Origin: Paenibacillus glycanilyticus
GTDB taxonomy: Bacteria; Bacillota; Bacilli; Paenibacillales; Paenibacillaceae
Length of the DNA stretch: 64,000 bases
Reading direction: 5' to 3'
Assembly: GCF_030161375.1 (NCBI RefSeq)
Contig: NZ_BSSQ01000018.1
Coordinates: forward strand, 239,459-303,458
Shown: positions 7,748 through 16,233 of the stretch, piece by piece
Position numbering within the stretch: the first letter of the stretch is position 1
How the letters are laid out: every line of letters begins with the position of its first letter
Translations under genes and position numbers: made by a program
Notes under the pieces: generated by a model
Told to the model about the DNA's origin: nothing
Seen by the model: only the letters and a program-made list of their open reading frames with translations
The model's database searches: none

Positions 7748-10700
7748 TTACATAAATATTTCAATCTTATTGCCTTGGTCGCCTAGACTTGCGCTCAGCA
7801 ATGCTTCATCAATGCGAACGCCGCCATCCCGGTAACGGTTATCGGTATACGTCAGCTTCGTTTCTTGGCCGTTAATAACAATGCGGCTCACCCGAGTTCC
7901 CTCGCCAAGACGATACACAAATGTAATCGGCTTGCCGTTCCAGCCAAAATCAAACGTCAGACCGTCCAGCTTCTGCGGCAAGACCGGATCAATGACGAGG
8001 TCGCAGCCTGATTGGCGAATACCCAAGGCATTCGAGATCAGCTGGTTCATGTAAATCCCCGGGCCGCTGGAATAGATGCGCCATCCGCCCTTCACCTGAA
8101 CGCTTCCGTCGCGCAGCTCGCCAAAGCGCTCTTGTGCATCATAACGGTTCATGAACTTGCCATCGGAGCTGCTGAAGTAGGAGTTGCTTTGGCGCAGCTC
8201 CGCGTTTGGAACCACATCCCGAAGACCAACCGGATTAATCGTCAGCAGGCCTTTCCAAACTTCCTCCGTCTTGCCCAGCTTCGCCATTGCTTCTACGAAG
8301 CGGATATGCGCATGCACATACTGCAGCCCGATTTCCCGTCCAAAGTTAGCCGCTTGCTCGGCGCGCTTGAAGTTCACGCTGACGCCGCCCGCGTAATGCG
8401 CCGGTTTGTTCATCAGGCGTACGCCATCCGGGCAGTACAGCTTCTCTTTAATAATGCGGTAATGGGCTTCAGCTTGCTCCTCGGTCAAGAGCTCGCTGAT
8501 CATGCTGCGCGTCATCGGGAGCAGACGGTATTGAATGCCCGTCGTTGTATCGGTCGGATGCAGCATCAGCTTCGCTTCCTCCGGCTTCTCCATGTACACG
8601 AAGCCCGGAATCACTTCTTCCGCGAGCATGTATTGATTGAAGTCGGCTTGGATTCCCGCCGCAAGCTGCGTTAGTTCCTCCGCCAGAGCGGAATCAAAGG
8701 TTTCCAGCACGCGGCCGAATTGGGCGATGACCTGATAAGTCAGCGCAACCGTCCAGCTGCTGATCATGTATTTTTTCAACTGCGCGTTCGCGGGCTGCAA
8801 CGTATCATCCCAGTCGCCGTCGCCGTAAGAAGACAGATTGGTGCCATGCAGGAAATGATCTTTAATATAGTCAATTTCCTTGATTGCGTGATCAAGGAGC
8901 GTTGCGGATTGCTCCGTGAATTCGCCCGTATGGCGAATCGAATACGGCACGCGTTGCTCAAGGATGCTATAGTCATTGGTCGCCGCCAAATAATCGCCCA
9001 GTACCTTCAGCGGCCATACGATAATATCGCCATGGCTTTCTTCCTGCTGAATCTGATAGTACCGGTCAAACATAAACCATTGCGGCCAGTTGCCATCGTC
9101 CTCGTATTGATGCGAATAAACGGTCTTCAGAATCTCCGCCACTTGCTCATACTTATGGGTAGAAAGGAAATATTCGGCCGGTCCTTGGCAGACGTCGCGC
9201 GTTCCCCAAGCTGCCCCGCCGTATTGCTCCAGGCCATGCGGCACCGAATAGTGGACGAGCATATTATGCGTGTACCACCATGCCAGCGAGTTCATTTTGA
9301 TAAGTTCGGCTTGCGGAGCACCATCATGCGACAGCTGGAAACCGTTCATGACCTGACGCAAGAACGCTCTGTAACGTTCGATTTCAACTTCCGCTTGCTT
9401 CTCTTCAAACGGAAGCTCTTCGCCCCGCAGCAATCCTTGAACCGTGATGGTCCAGGAAGAAGCTGCGGCAAGCTCAAGGACAACAAGCGATGCCGCGCTT
9501 GGCGCAAGACCGCTCACAAGCGCGCTTTCGTCCAGAACGGCAACCGCCGCTCCGTCGACGCGCAGACGGTATTGCAAATCAGGGAATACGTTAGTGCTTT
9601 GGGACTTAGCATCCGCCTTAAAGATCAGCACGCCGTCCTTCTCTTCCATCTGATAAGGCAGCTCGAATTCATTGTTGTTCATCGAGATTTGGTTCGTGAC
9701 CATAAACCGGTAGCTGCGTCCTTGCAGGGAACGTAGCTCAAGACGAACTTCCGGCGAGTCTACCGTCGTATAGTTCGTAATGACAAGCGTATCGTCTTCG
9801 GTCTTGTAGAACCATTTGGCATAGTTGAAGCCCATTTCGAACATCGACGGCATCGTGAGCAATCGATAAACGCCGCCTAGCTCCACATAAATCCGCTGAC
9901 CGGAAGTTTTGAGCACGTTAAGCGCGTTCCGGGCGTTTGTCATCATTTTATGGAAGTTCGTGTTGCCCGCCAGAAGCTGCGAGTTAAAAATACCGTACAT
10001 ATAGGAAGTTGTTGTCATCACGTTGTCGGTAAGGCGGTCATTGCCGCCTGACATTAGAATATGGCCATGCGGGCGCTCGACACGCAGTTCCTTTTCTTTG
10101 AGCACCACATGCTCATGCGTCTCCGTGAAGAAAGACAACAGCTGGCCGTCTTGCAGCTCCTCCTGTACCCGGTTCGGATACAAAGCGTTAATCTCATCCG
10201 ACTCCATCGGCAATGTCTCTAGCGGCGTACCGATTGTTGCGGATACCGCAACTGTCGGATACACCTCATCCGCGTTAGCCTCAGCGGCTGCGGAGGCCGA
10301 TTCGGCCTCCTTCCAGGCTTCCAACACTTCCCCGAAGTATTCCAGCTTCTCAACCGCAGAAGGATGATCCTTCTTGAACAGGCCGTAGAATACGAAGCGC
10401 GCTTCGCCTTGCAGCTCCGTCTTTGGCGTTTGAAGGGCCGCATACGTAAATTCATATTGATAAATTTCATTGGCAAGCGTTGGATTAAGCAGCGCTTCCG
10501 GCACGTCTGTCTCTTTATGGCTCAAGCCATAAAACTGAAACCCGTCCGTCGAATAACCTGCCGCTCCCGTCAGCGAGCCATGCTGCATATAAGGGAATGC
10601 GCCACCCATCGGCTGATTTTGCCGGAAACAAAGCGCATAACCAAGCTGCTCGTTTTGGAACGCTTTATGGTCCACATATTGAGAAATATAAGCCTCGTTA

Positions 10701-11107
10701 GTACGGACTGCACCAACATCTCCGAGACCAAGATCTTGACCGTATACGACGTCAATCGTTGCGTCGCCGCCCTGAACGGTTACATCCCAGAACCAAATGC
10801 CGTGTTTCGTTAGGGTAAAAGCAACCTTGTACGTCAATTCGCCGCCAAACGCCGTTCCGTCCCATATCAGTTTATCGCCGGCTTTGGTCAAGCGGCTAGT
10901 TGAATGAATGCCAAGCAGCGGTTCGAACCGAATCCCGCTCTCCCCGTGCTTCCGCAAATAAATATTGTTCATGGACCCGTCAACCGGATGCGCCATTACT
11001 TGATTAAGCATCGTTTCTCCAGAGCGGGCGGCAAACAAATCGCCGCTGCTCCAGAAATCGAACGTCAATTCCCCGTTTTCCATACGAATACTTGCTGTAT
11101 CCATCAC
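7748..11107 (-). CDS. GH94 phosphorylase, probable 1,2-beta-oligoglucan phosphorylase
   Basis: About 1119 residues. The second half carries the (alpha/alpha)6 barrel of family GH94, with GDGDWDDT near residue 760 as the expected catalytic-acid region. GH94 enzymes phosphorolyse beta-glucosides to glucose 1-phosphate. The length, lack of a cyclic-glucan-synthase transferase domain, absence of a signal peptide, and company of an ABC importer and LacI regulator match the sophoro-oligosaccharide phosphorylase loci of Listeria and clostridia; that substrate is inferred. The frame extends to GTG 11194, but GGGGAGG at 11118-11124 is spaced 10 bases before GTG 11107 (13 before ATG 11104), so I start there. 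The mRNA leader carries one operator. Confidence 0.75.
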   Translation of the reverse strand: MMDTASIRMENGELTFDFWSSGDLFAARSGETMLNQVMAHPVDGSMNNIYLRKHGESGIRFEPLLGIHSTSRLTKAGDKLIWDGTAFGGELTYKVAFTLTKHGIWFWDVTVQGGDATIDVVYGQDLGLGDVGAVRTNEAYISQYVDHKAFQNEQLGYALCFRQNQPMGGAFPYMQHGSLTGAAGYSTDGFQFYGLSHKETDVPEALLNPTLANEIYQYEFTYAALQTPKTELQGEARFVFYGLFKKDHPSAVEKLEYFGEVLEAWKEAESASAAAEANADEVYPTVAVSATIGTPLETLPMESDEINALYPNRVQEELQDGQLLSFFTETHEHVVLKEKELRVERPHGHILMSGGNDRLTDNVMTTTSYMYGIFNSQLLAGNTNFHKMMTNARNALNVLKTSGQRIYVELGGVYRLLTMPSMFEMGFNYAKWFYKTEDDTLVITNYTTVDSPEVRLELRSLQGRSYRFMVTNQISMNNNEFELPYQMEEKDGVLIFKADAKSQSTNVFPDLQYRLRVDGAAVAVLDESALVSGLAPSAASLVVLELAAASSWTITVQGLLRGEELPFEEKQAEVEIERYRAFLRQVMNGFQLSHDGAPQAELIKMNSLAWWYTHNMLVHYSVPHGLEQYGGAAWGTRDVCQGPAEYFLSTHKYEQVAEILKTVYSHQYEDDGNWPQWFMFDRYYQIQQEESHGDIIVWPLKVLGDYLAATNDYSILEQRVPYSIRHTGEFTEQSATLLDHAIKEIDYIKDHFLHGTNLSSYGDGDWDDTLQPANAQLKKYMISSWTVALTYQVIAQFGRVLETFDSALAEELTQLAAGIQADFNQYMLAEEVIPGFVYMEKPEEAKLMLHPTDTTTGIQYRLLPMTRSMISELLTEEQAEAHYRIIKEKLYCPDGVRLMNKPAHYAGGVSVNFKRAEQAANFGREIGLQYVHAHIRFVEAMAKLGKTEEVWKGLLTINPVGLRDVVPNAELRQSNSYFSSSDGKFMNRYDAQERFGELRDGSVQVKGGWRIYSSGPGIYMNQLISNALGIRQSGCDLVIDPVLPQKLDGLTFDFGWNGKPITFVYRLGEGTRVSRIVINGQETKLTYTDNRYRDGGVRIDEALLSASLGDQGNKIEIFM

Positions 11108-11218
11108 TTTAATTATGCCTCCCCATTTGTCCAACCTCATGTTATAGCCGAAATGGTTACGTGTAGGATTGCCTATTAGCCTTATATTCTTCACATCAAG
11201 AAGACAAATTCACCTATA

Positions 11219-11228
11219 GAAACGTTTC
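11219..11228. promoter_or_regulatory. LacI-type operator 1
   Basis: GAAACGTTTC palindrome about 12-21 bases downstream of the predicted transcription start of the phosphorylase promoter, a position suited to repression. Confidence 0.7.
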
Positions 11229-11246
11229 GATAACTCCTAGAACAGG

Positions 11247-11275
11247 ATTATAATCAAATCGTAAATGGTCGTCAA
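11247..11275 (-). promoter_or_regulatory. Sigma-A promoter for the phosphorylase gene
   Basis: On the minus strand: -35 TTGACG (11270-11275), 17-base spacer, -10 TATAAT (11247-11252). Predicted start near 11240. Confidence 0.75.
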
Positions 11276-11291
11276 CCATGCAAAAACATAA

Positions 11292-11309
11292 AATAGAAAC
11301 GTTTCTATT
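11292..11309. promoter_or_regulatory. LacI-type operator 2
   Basis: An 18-base perfect palindrome with GAAACGTTTC at its centre (11296-11305), lying midway between the two divergent promoters. Centre-to-centre distance to operator 1 is 77 bases and to operator 3 is 76 bases. Confidence 0.65.
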
Positions 11310-11335
11310 AATTACGATGAGCAAAAAAATAATAC

Positions 11336-11364
11336 TTGAAAGCGCTTATGCTCTGCTCTATAAT
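11336..11364 (+). promoter_or_regulatory. Sigma-A promoter for the sugar ABC importer
   Basis: -35 TTGAAA (11336-11341), 17-base spacer, perfect -10 TATAAT (11359-11364). Predicted start near 11371, leaving a long leader of about 200 bases before the receptor gene. Confidence 0.8.
11337..11350. promoter_or_regulatory. cre-like CcpA site within the importer promoter
   Basis: TGAAAGCGCTTATG matches the cre consensus TGWAANCGNTNWCA except for the last two bases. It overlaps the -35 and spacer, so CcpA binding would block RNA polymerase. Carbon catabolite repression is inferred. Confidence 0.5.
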
Positions 11365-11368
11365 GGGC

Positions 11369-11384
11369 GTTGAAACGTTTCAAC
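11369..11384. promoter_or_regulatory. LacI-type operator 3
   Basis: A 16-base perfect palindrome (GTTGAAACGTTTCAAC) covering the predicted transcription start of the importer promoter, the classic position for a repressor. Confidence 0.75.
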
Positions 11385-11459
11385 TACAAATTAGCCTAGC
11401 ATTAAACGCACGGGATTGGCCTTAAGAACAACTGTGAAGGAGGGAATCGGGACTCAATC

Positions 11460-11469
11460 GAAACGTTTC
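11460..11469. promoter_or_regulatory. LacI-type operator 4
   Basis: GAAACGTTTC in the importer leader, 88 bases centre to centre from operator 3. It could act as an auxiliary operator or roadblock. Confidence 0.6.
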
Positions 11470-11567
11470 TCAAACAGAGGATTGACTAAAAGCACCGAAT
11501 AATCGAAGCATTGCCACTGCATACTATTTTTTAACAACCGACAACATGGGGAGGTCTTGTTTTAATT

Positions 11568-12836
11568 ATGACATTCAAAAAATCTCTTACAGCAACGATC
11601 GCGGGTTCCGTTCTGCTTATGGGCATGCTTTCCGCATGCGGAGGCAATAAAGCGGAAGACAATAACACGGCAGCGGAAGGCGGCTCCGGCAAAAAAGTTA
11701 CCCTTAACGTATGGGGCATGGGTGAAGAAGCGAAATCTCTCCCGAAAATCGCCGAGCAATTCGAAGCTGAAAATCCGGGTATCAAAATAAATGTTCAGCC
11801 GCTTCCATGGGATACCGCCCATGACAAGCTGCTCACGGCAGTTGCATCGAAAAAAGGTCCTGACGTCGTTCAAATGGGTACGACTTGGATTCCGGAGTTC
11901 GCTAACGCAGGCGCTCTAATGGATCTGTCCTCCGATATCGGCAATTATCCGGAGCTTGCAGACTCCAACTTCTATGACGGTTCCTTGAACACAACGAAAT
12001 ATGACGGCAAAACCGTAGGCGTACCTTGGTACATCGATACTCGCGTCCTCTACTACCGTACGGATCTTCTGAAGGAAGTCGGCTATGACCACGCGCCAAA
12101 AACTTGGGATGAGCTGAAGGACGCAGCGGACAAGCTGAAAGCACGCGGCACCGGCAAATACGGCATCAGCCTGGACGTGAAAGAACAAACCCTTATGTTC
12201 ACGTTCGCGCGCCAGAACGGTTCGAAATTGCTCGACGGCAACAAGCCGCTGTTCAACGAGCCGCAATTCGTCGAAGCGGTTGACTACTTGAACAGCTTCT
12301 TCAAAGACGGAGACGCTCCGCTTGACCTTGGCATCGACATCGTTGCAGGCTTCAAAGGCGACGGCATCCTGCCGATGTTCATCAGCGGTCCTTGGATGGT
12401 TAAGCTGATTAACGACCAAGCGCCTGAACTGAAAGACAAATGGGCTACTGCGGTTCTTCCTACGAAAGAGAACAACGTCTCGGCGCTTGGCGGCTCCAAC
12501 CTGTCCGTCTTCCAATACACCGAGCATAAAGAAGAAGCGATGAAATTCCTTGCTTACATGAGCAAGCCTGAAACGCAGCTCAAATGGCTGGAACTCGCAA
12601 ACGCGTTGCCTTCCACGAAAAAAGCTTGGGAAGATCCAAAGCTTGCTAGCGATCCAAACCTGAAAGTAATCGGCGAGCAAATGAAGAGCTCCGAACCAAT
12701 GCCTCTTCTGAAGCCTTGGGAGCAAGTTGCGCAAGAAGCTTTGAACTCGTTCGAGAAGGTCTACCGCGGCCAATCGAAGACGCAAGACGAAATGGACAGC
12801 TTCAATAAGAAAGCTACCGAAATTCTAAGCAAGTAA
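11568..12836 (+). CDS. Sugar ABC transporter substrate-binding lipoprotein
   Basis: 422 residues. The signal peptide ends in the lipobox LSAC with Cys24, giving a membrane-tethered receptor outside the cell. The mature part (VTLNVWGMGEEAK, then INVQPLPWDTAHDKLLTAVASKKGPDVV) is a typical family-1 extracellular sugar-binding protein. It is the first gene of a three-gene importer, divergent from the GH94 phosphorylase, so a beta-1,2-gluco-oligosaccharide is the best guess for its ligand; the sequence alone does not prove this. GGGGAGG at 11548-11554 lies 13 bases upstream of ATG 11568. No ATPase is encoded here; a shared MsmX-like ATPase elsewhere is the usual partner. Confidence 0.9.
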   Translation: MTFKKSLTATIAGSVLLMGMLSACGGNKAEDNNTAAEGGSGKKVTLNVWGMGEEAKSLPKIAEQFEAENPGIKINVQPLPWDTAHDKLLTAVASKKGPDVVQMGTTWIPEFANAGALMDLSSDIGNYPELADSNFYDGSLNTTKYDGKTVGVPWYIDTRVLYYRTDLLKEVGYDHAPKTWDELKDAADKLKARGTGKYGISLDVKEQTLMFTFARQNGSKLLDGNKPLFNEPQFVEAVDYLNSFFKDGDAPLDLGIDIVAGFKGDGILPMFISGPWMVKLINDQAPELKDKWATAVLPTKENNVSALGGSNLSVFQYTEHKEEAMKFLAYMSKPETQLKWLELANALPSTKKAWEDPKLASDPNLKVIGEQMKSSEPMPLLKPWEQVAQEALNSFEKVYRGQSKTQDEMDSFNKKATEILSK

Positions 12837-12939
12837 ACTTCTTGGAATATAAGCAACAAAGCCGGCGGCAATTCTGAAACAGATATGCTGCCGGTTATAT
12901 TCTTTTTTGCGGCAGAAGCGCAAAGGAAAGGAAGCACGG

Positions 12940-13827
12940 ATGAAGGGATATTCTCAGAGTAAAGCGCCTTATTTTTTCATCGCCCCCGCTCTAATTTTAC
13001 TTATTTTGTTTTCTTTGTTACCGATTGTTGTCGCTCTGGTTATCAGCTTTACGAACATGGATCTGGCCGGCCTCGCCGACTGGTCGAACATCTCTTTTGT
13101 TGGAATCGATAATTATGTGGACGTATTGGCCGATCCGGTCTTCGGCAAGTCCATCTTAAATACATTATTTTATGTCGTGATTGGCGTGCCGCTTATTCTG
13201 ATCGGCTCCCTCTTGATCGCCATCATCGTTAATTTCGGAGGCAACCGCGTCTTTAATGCCTTCCGTGTCGTGTATTACATGCCTTCCGTAACAAACGTGG
13301 TTGCGGTCGCGGTTGTGTGGACTTTGTTGTACAACCCTATCTTCGGTCTGCTCAACTATCTGCTGGATGCGGTTCACCTGCCGGCCGTACCTTGGCTTCA
13401 GGACCCGATCATGGCCAAAATCTCCCTCATTATTATGGGCGCATGGCGCGGGATGGGCCTGAACATGATCATCTTTATCGCGGCGTTGCAAGGCATTCCG
13501 AAGTCGTATTACGAAGCGGCTCAGCTCGACGGAGCCGGCAACTTCAGACAGCTTCTCTATATTACGATTCCGATGCTCCGGTTCGCGATCTTCTTCGTAT
13601 CCATTACGACGATGATCGGCTGGCTTCAATTCTTCGAAGAACCGTTTATTATGACGGACGGCGGACCGCTCGACAGCACGACTTCCGTCGCCTTGTTTAT
13701 TTATCACAACGGCTTCCAGCTGAGCAACTTCGGCTATTCGGCTGCGGGTTCATTCATATTGTTCTTCGCAATTATTCTCATCACGTTCTTGCAGTTCAAG
13801 CTGCAGGGCAAAGATACGGATCTATAA
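12940..13827 (+). CDS. Sugar ABC transporter permease (MalF-like)
   Basis: 295 residues with six predicted helices, beginning KAPYFFIAPALILLILFSLLP. The EAA loop (YYEAAQLDGAGNFRQLLYITIPML, about residues 190-213) that docks the ATPase is intact. A TTG at 12907 could extend the frame, but the AAAGGAAAGG site ends 8 bases before ATG 12940, which I use. It follows the receptor gene by about 100 bases and precedes the second permease by 15 bases, so all three are one operon. Confidence 0.9.
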   Translation: MKGYSQSKAPYFFIAPALILLILFSLLPIVVALVISFTNMDLAGLADWSNISFVGIDNYVDVLADPVFGKSILNTLFYVVIGVPLILIGSLLIAIIVNFGGNRVFNAFRVVYYMPSVTNVVAVAVVWTLLYNPIFGLLNYLLDAVHLPAVPWLQDPIMAKISLIIMGAWRGMGLNMIIFIAALQGIPKSYYEAAQLDGAGNFRQLLYITIPMLRFAIFFVSITTMIGWLQFFEEPFIMTDGGPLDSTTSVALFIYHNGFQLSNFGYSAAGSFILFFAIILITFLQFKLQGKDTDL

Positions 13828-13842
13828 GGAGGAGGTGAGCAA

Positions 13843-14694
13843 ATGAGCGCACATGCAAAATCTGGATCTGGTGCGGCCAAAAACGACCTAGCGTTAAAAT
13901 GGGCCCTTGGCGTACTGCTTACCATAGGCGGAATCCTGGTCATCCTGCCTTTCATATGGATGATTCTCTCTGCCTTCAAGTCGGAATCGGAGATGCAGAA
14001 CATCCCTCCTACCTTCCTGCCCGTCGATGCTACGTTTGATAACTTCAAACATCTGTTCACCGAGATGAACTTCGGCGTTTACTTGAAGAACACGCTCATC
14101 ATCGTCGTGTTCTCCTTTGTTGGCCTATTCCTGAACGCCATGGCCGGCTTCGGATTCGCCAAATATAAATTCAAAGGCGGCAGCGCCTTGTTCTATCTCG
14201 TACTCGCAACGATGATGATTCCGGGTCAAGTTACGATGATCCCGATCTATCTGATTCTGAACGAGATGCATCTGACCAACACGATGACGGGCATCATCCT
14301 GCCTGGTCTGGTTGGCGCCTTCGGCATCTTCCTGTTCCGCCAGTTCATGCAGACGATTCCGGACGAGCTGCTTGAAGCAACGCGCCTCGACGGCGCAAGC
14401 GAATTCCGCACCTTCATGCAGATCGTGCTTCCGATCTCGAAGCCGATCCTTGCGGTACAGGGCATTCTTGCTTTTATCGCCGGCTGGAACAGCTTTATCT
14501 GGCCGCTTATTATCGCCAACGACGAGAAGCTGTACACGTTGTCCGTCGGCCTGACTTTGCTCAAAGGCCAATACGGCGGCAACTTCGCGCTCCAGATGGC
14601 CGGCTCGACCTTCATGGTCATCCCGATCATCGTGATCTTTATCATTTTCCAAAGACATATTATCGAGAACTTCTCGATCTCGGGAATGAAATAA
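13843..14694 (+). CDS. Sugar ABC transporter permease (MalG-like)
   Basis: 283 residues, six helices, with the EAA loop ELLEATRLDGASEFRTFMQIVLP near residues 180-202 and a C-terminus QRHIIENFSISGMK typical of this family. It pairs with the preceding permease to form the membrane channel. The start at ATG 13843 follows AAGGAGGAGGTGAGCAA. It is the last gene of the importer operon and is closed by a strong terminator. As no ATP-binding subunit is present, energy coupling must come from an ATPase elsewhere in the genome. Confidence 0.92.
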   Translation: MSAHAKSGSGAAKNDLALKWALGVLLTIGGILVILPFIWMILSAFKSESEMQNIPPTFLPVDATFDNFKHLFTEMNFGVYLKNTLIIVVFSFVGLFLNAMAGFGFAKYKFKGGSALFYLVLATMMIPGQVTMIPIYLILNEMHLTNTMTGIILPGLVGAFGIFLFRQFMQTIPDELLEATRLDGASEFRTFMQIVLPISKPILAVQGILAFIAGWNSFIWPLIIANDEKLYTLSVGLTLLKGQYGGNFALQMAGSTFMVIPIIVIFIIFQRHIIENFSISGMK

Positions 14695-14708
14695 GCGGTT
14701 TGCAAACG

Positions 14709-14743
14709 AAAAGCGGTTGTGCCATTGGCACAGCCGCTTTTTT
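14709..14743 (+). terminator. Terminator after the sugar importer
   Basis: Fifteen-base arms (14709-14723, 14727-14741, one wobble) with a 3-base loop and a T-run on the plus strand; A-rich on the other side, so it may also stop leftward urt transcription. Confidence 0.88.
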
Positions 14744-14777
14744 GTTCGTCCAGCGTTACTTGCTCCCCAGCCACAGC

Positions 14778-15479
14778 CTATACCGTCAAATACTTCTTGA
14801 TCACTTCGTCGCTAAGCTCCTCTAGCCCGCCTTCCCAAGCCACCGCACCTTTGTCCAGCACGTAGAAGTAGTCGCCTACGCTTTTGACAAAATCGAGGCT
14901 TTGCTCGATGAGCAAAATCGACGTCTTGCCGTCCGCCTTGATGGATCGGATGACGTCGCGAATATCGTCAACGATGGACGGTTGTATGCCTTCGCAAGGT
15001 TCATCTAGGAGCAGCAGGTCCGGCTTAGAAGCAAGCGCCCGCGCGAATGCCAGCTGTTGCTGCTGCCCGCCGCTCAAGTCGCCGCCTCGACGGCCGTACA
15101 TGGAAGGGAGCACCGGGAACTTGGCAATCGCCTCTTCCGGTACCGCACGAACCGCCTTTGGTTCCCGCGAAGCCTCAAGCCCGACTAATATGTTCTCATA
15201 TACGGTCAGCTGTCCGAAAATTTCGCGTCCCTGCGGTACATAACCGATCCCTCGTCTGGCCCGGCGTCCCGGCGCAGCCTTCGTCAGTTCCTGCCCGTTG
15301 TAAGACACGGTTCCTCTCCTCGCCTTAAGCAAGCCCATAATACTCTTCATGAGCGTCGTTTTCCCGACTCCGTTGCGGCCAAGGAGGCAGACCACCTGCC
15401 CGGGTTCTACCCGCAGCGTCACATTCCGCAAAATAACGCTTTCCCCGTAACCTGCCTCAAGCTGTTGAACGGCTAACAT
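14778..15479 (-). CDS. urtE: Urea ABC transporter ATP-binding protein UrtE
   Basis: 233 residues. Walker A GRNGVGKT, signature LSGGQQQQLAFARAL and Walker B LLLLDEP are complete, with the short form typical of LivF/UrtE ATPases. It pairs with UrtD on the inner face of the membrane. The frame extends to 15524, but the AAAGGAGGG site is directly before ATG 15485 and correctly spaced only for ATG 15479. It overlaps the end of urtD by 23 bases, which supports coupling. It is last in urtABCDE. Urea specificity comes from the receptor and gene order. Confidence 0.9.
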   Translation of the reverse strand: MLAVQQLEAGYGESVILRNVTLRVEPGQVVCLLGRNGVGKTTLMKSIMGLLKARRGTVSYNGQELTKAAPGRRARRGIGYVPQGREIFGQLTVYENILVGLEASREPKAVRAVPEEAIAKFPVLPSMYGRRGGDLSGGQQQQLAFARALASKPDLLLLDEPCEGIQPSIVDDIRDVIRSIKADGKTSILLIEQSLDFVKSVGDYFYVLDKGAVAWEGGLEELSDEVIKKYLTV

Positions 15480-16233
15480 CCGCATCCCTCCTTTTCCCCA
15501 AATACACCTCGGCAACGCGGTCATCCCCCTGTACTTCTTCCATCGTGCCTTCCTTCAGCAGCTTGCCTTCATGCATGACCGTCACCTTGCTTGCAAAGCT
15601 CCTGACAAACTCCATATCATGCTCAACGACCACAATGGAATGCTGGCGGGCAATTTCAACCAGCAACTCGCCTGTTTTGTCCGTTTCCTTATCCGTCATG
15701 CCCGCAACCGGTTCATCGAGGAGCAAGACCTCCGGCTCCTGCAGCAGCATCATGCCAATCTCAAGCCATTGCTTCTCGCCATGCGACAAGCCGCCCGCCC
15801 GCCAGTCTGCCTTATTGTGCAGTCCAATCATAACAAGCTGCCGCTCGATGCGTTCCCGCTCCTCCGCCTTCATCCGGGCGAACAATACTGTAAATACGCC
15901 GCGGCGCTGGCGCAAGGCAATCTCCAAGTTCTCGAACACCGTCATCGACGGAAAAATCGACGGCGCCTGGAATTTGCGGCCGATGCCGAGCTGAGCAATC
16001 TGATGCTCTTTTTTCTTCGCCAGATCAATCGTTTGCTTGAAGGCAACCGTCCCGGAGGTCGGCTTCACCTTGCCGCAGATGACGTCCAGCATCGTCGTTT
16101 TGCCCGCGCCGTTTGGGCCGATCAGGAAGCGAAGCTCCCCTTTCCGCAGATGCAGGCTCATTCCCTGTATCGCTTTGAAGCCGTCGAAGGCTACCGTCAC
16201 GTCATCACATTGCAGGATGCTCGATTCGCTCAT
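15457..16233 (-). CDS. urtD: Urea ABC transporter ATP-binding protein UrtD
   Basis: 258 residues. Walker A GPNGAGKT, signature LSHGEKQWLEIGMML (the LSHGEKQW form is characteristic of UrtD) and Walker B VLLLDEPVAGMT. LivG-type ATPase partner of UrtE. ATG 16233 follows AAAGGAGCGAGGTGGAAC. It overlaps urtC by 29 bases and urtE by 23 bases. Confidence 0.93.
   Translation of the reverse strand: MSESSILQCDDVTVAFDGFKAIQGMSLHLRKGELRFLIGPNGAGKTTMLDVICGKVKPTSGTVAFKQTIDLAKKKEHQIAQLGIGRKFQAPSIFPSMTVFENLEIALRQRRGVFTVLFARMKAEERERIERQLVMIGLHNKADWRAGGLSHGEKQWLEIGMMLLQEPEVLLLDEPVAGMTDKETDKTGELLVEIARQHSIVVVEHDMEFVRSFASKVTVMHEGKLLKEGTMEEVQGDDRVAEVYLGKRRDADVSRSTA

Noticed and set aside
8720..9736. 338-codon plus-strand frame inside the GH94 gene
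   Set aside because: Arginine-rich translation antisense to the clear GH94 frame, without a ribosome binding site; a shadow of a long high-GC gene.
10364..10813. 149-codon plus-strand frame inside the GH94 gene
   Set aside because: Shadow of the GH94 frame; no family or start signal.
11916..12785. 289-codon minus-strand frame opposite the sugar receptor gene
   Set aside because: Antisense to a lipoprotein with a complete signal peptide and family motifs; no ribosome binding site or known domain.
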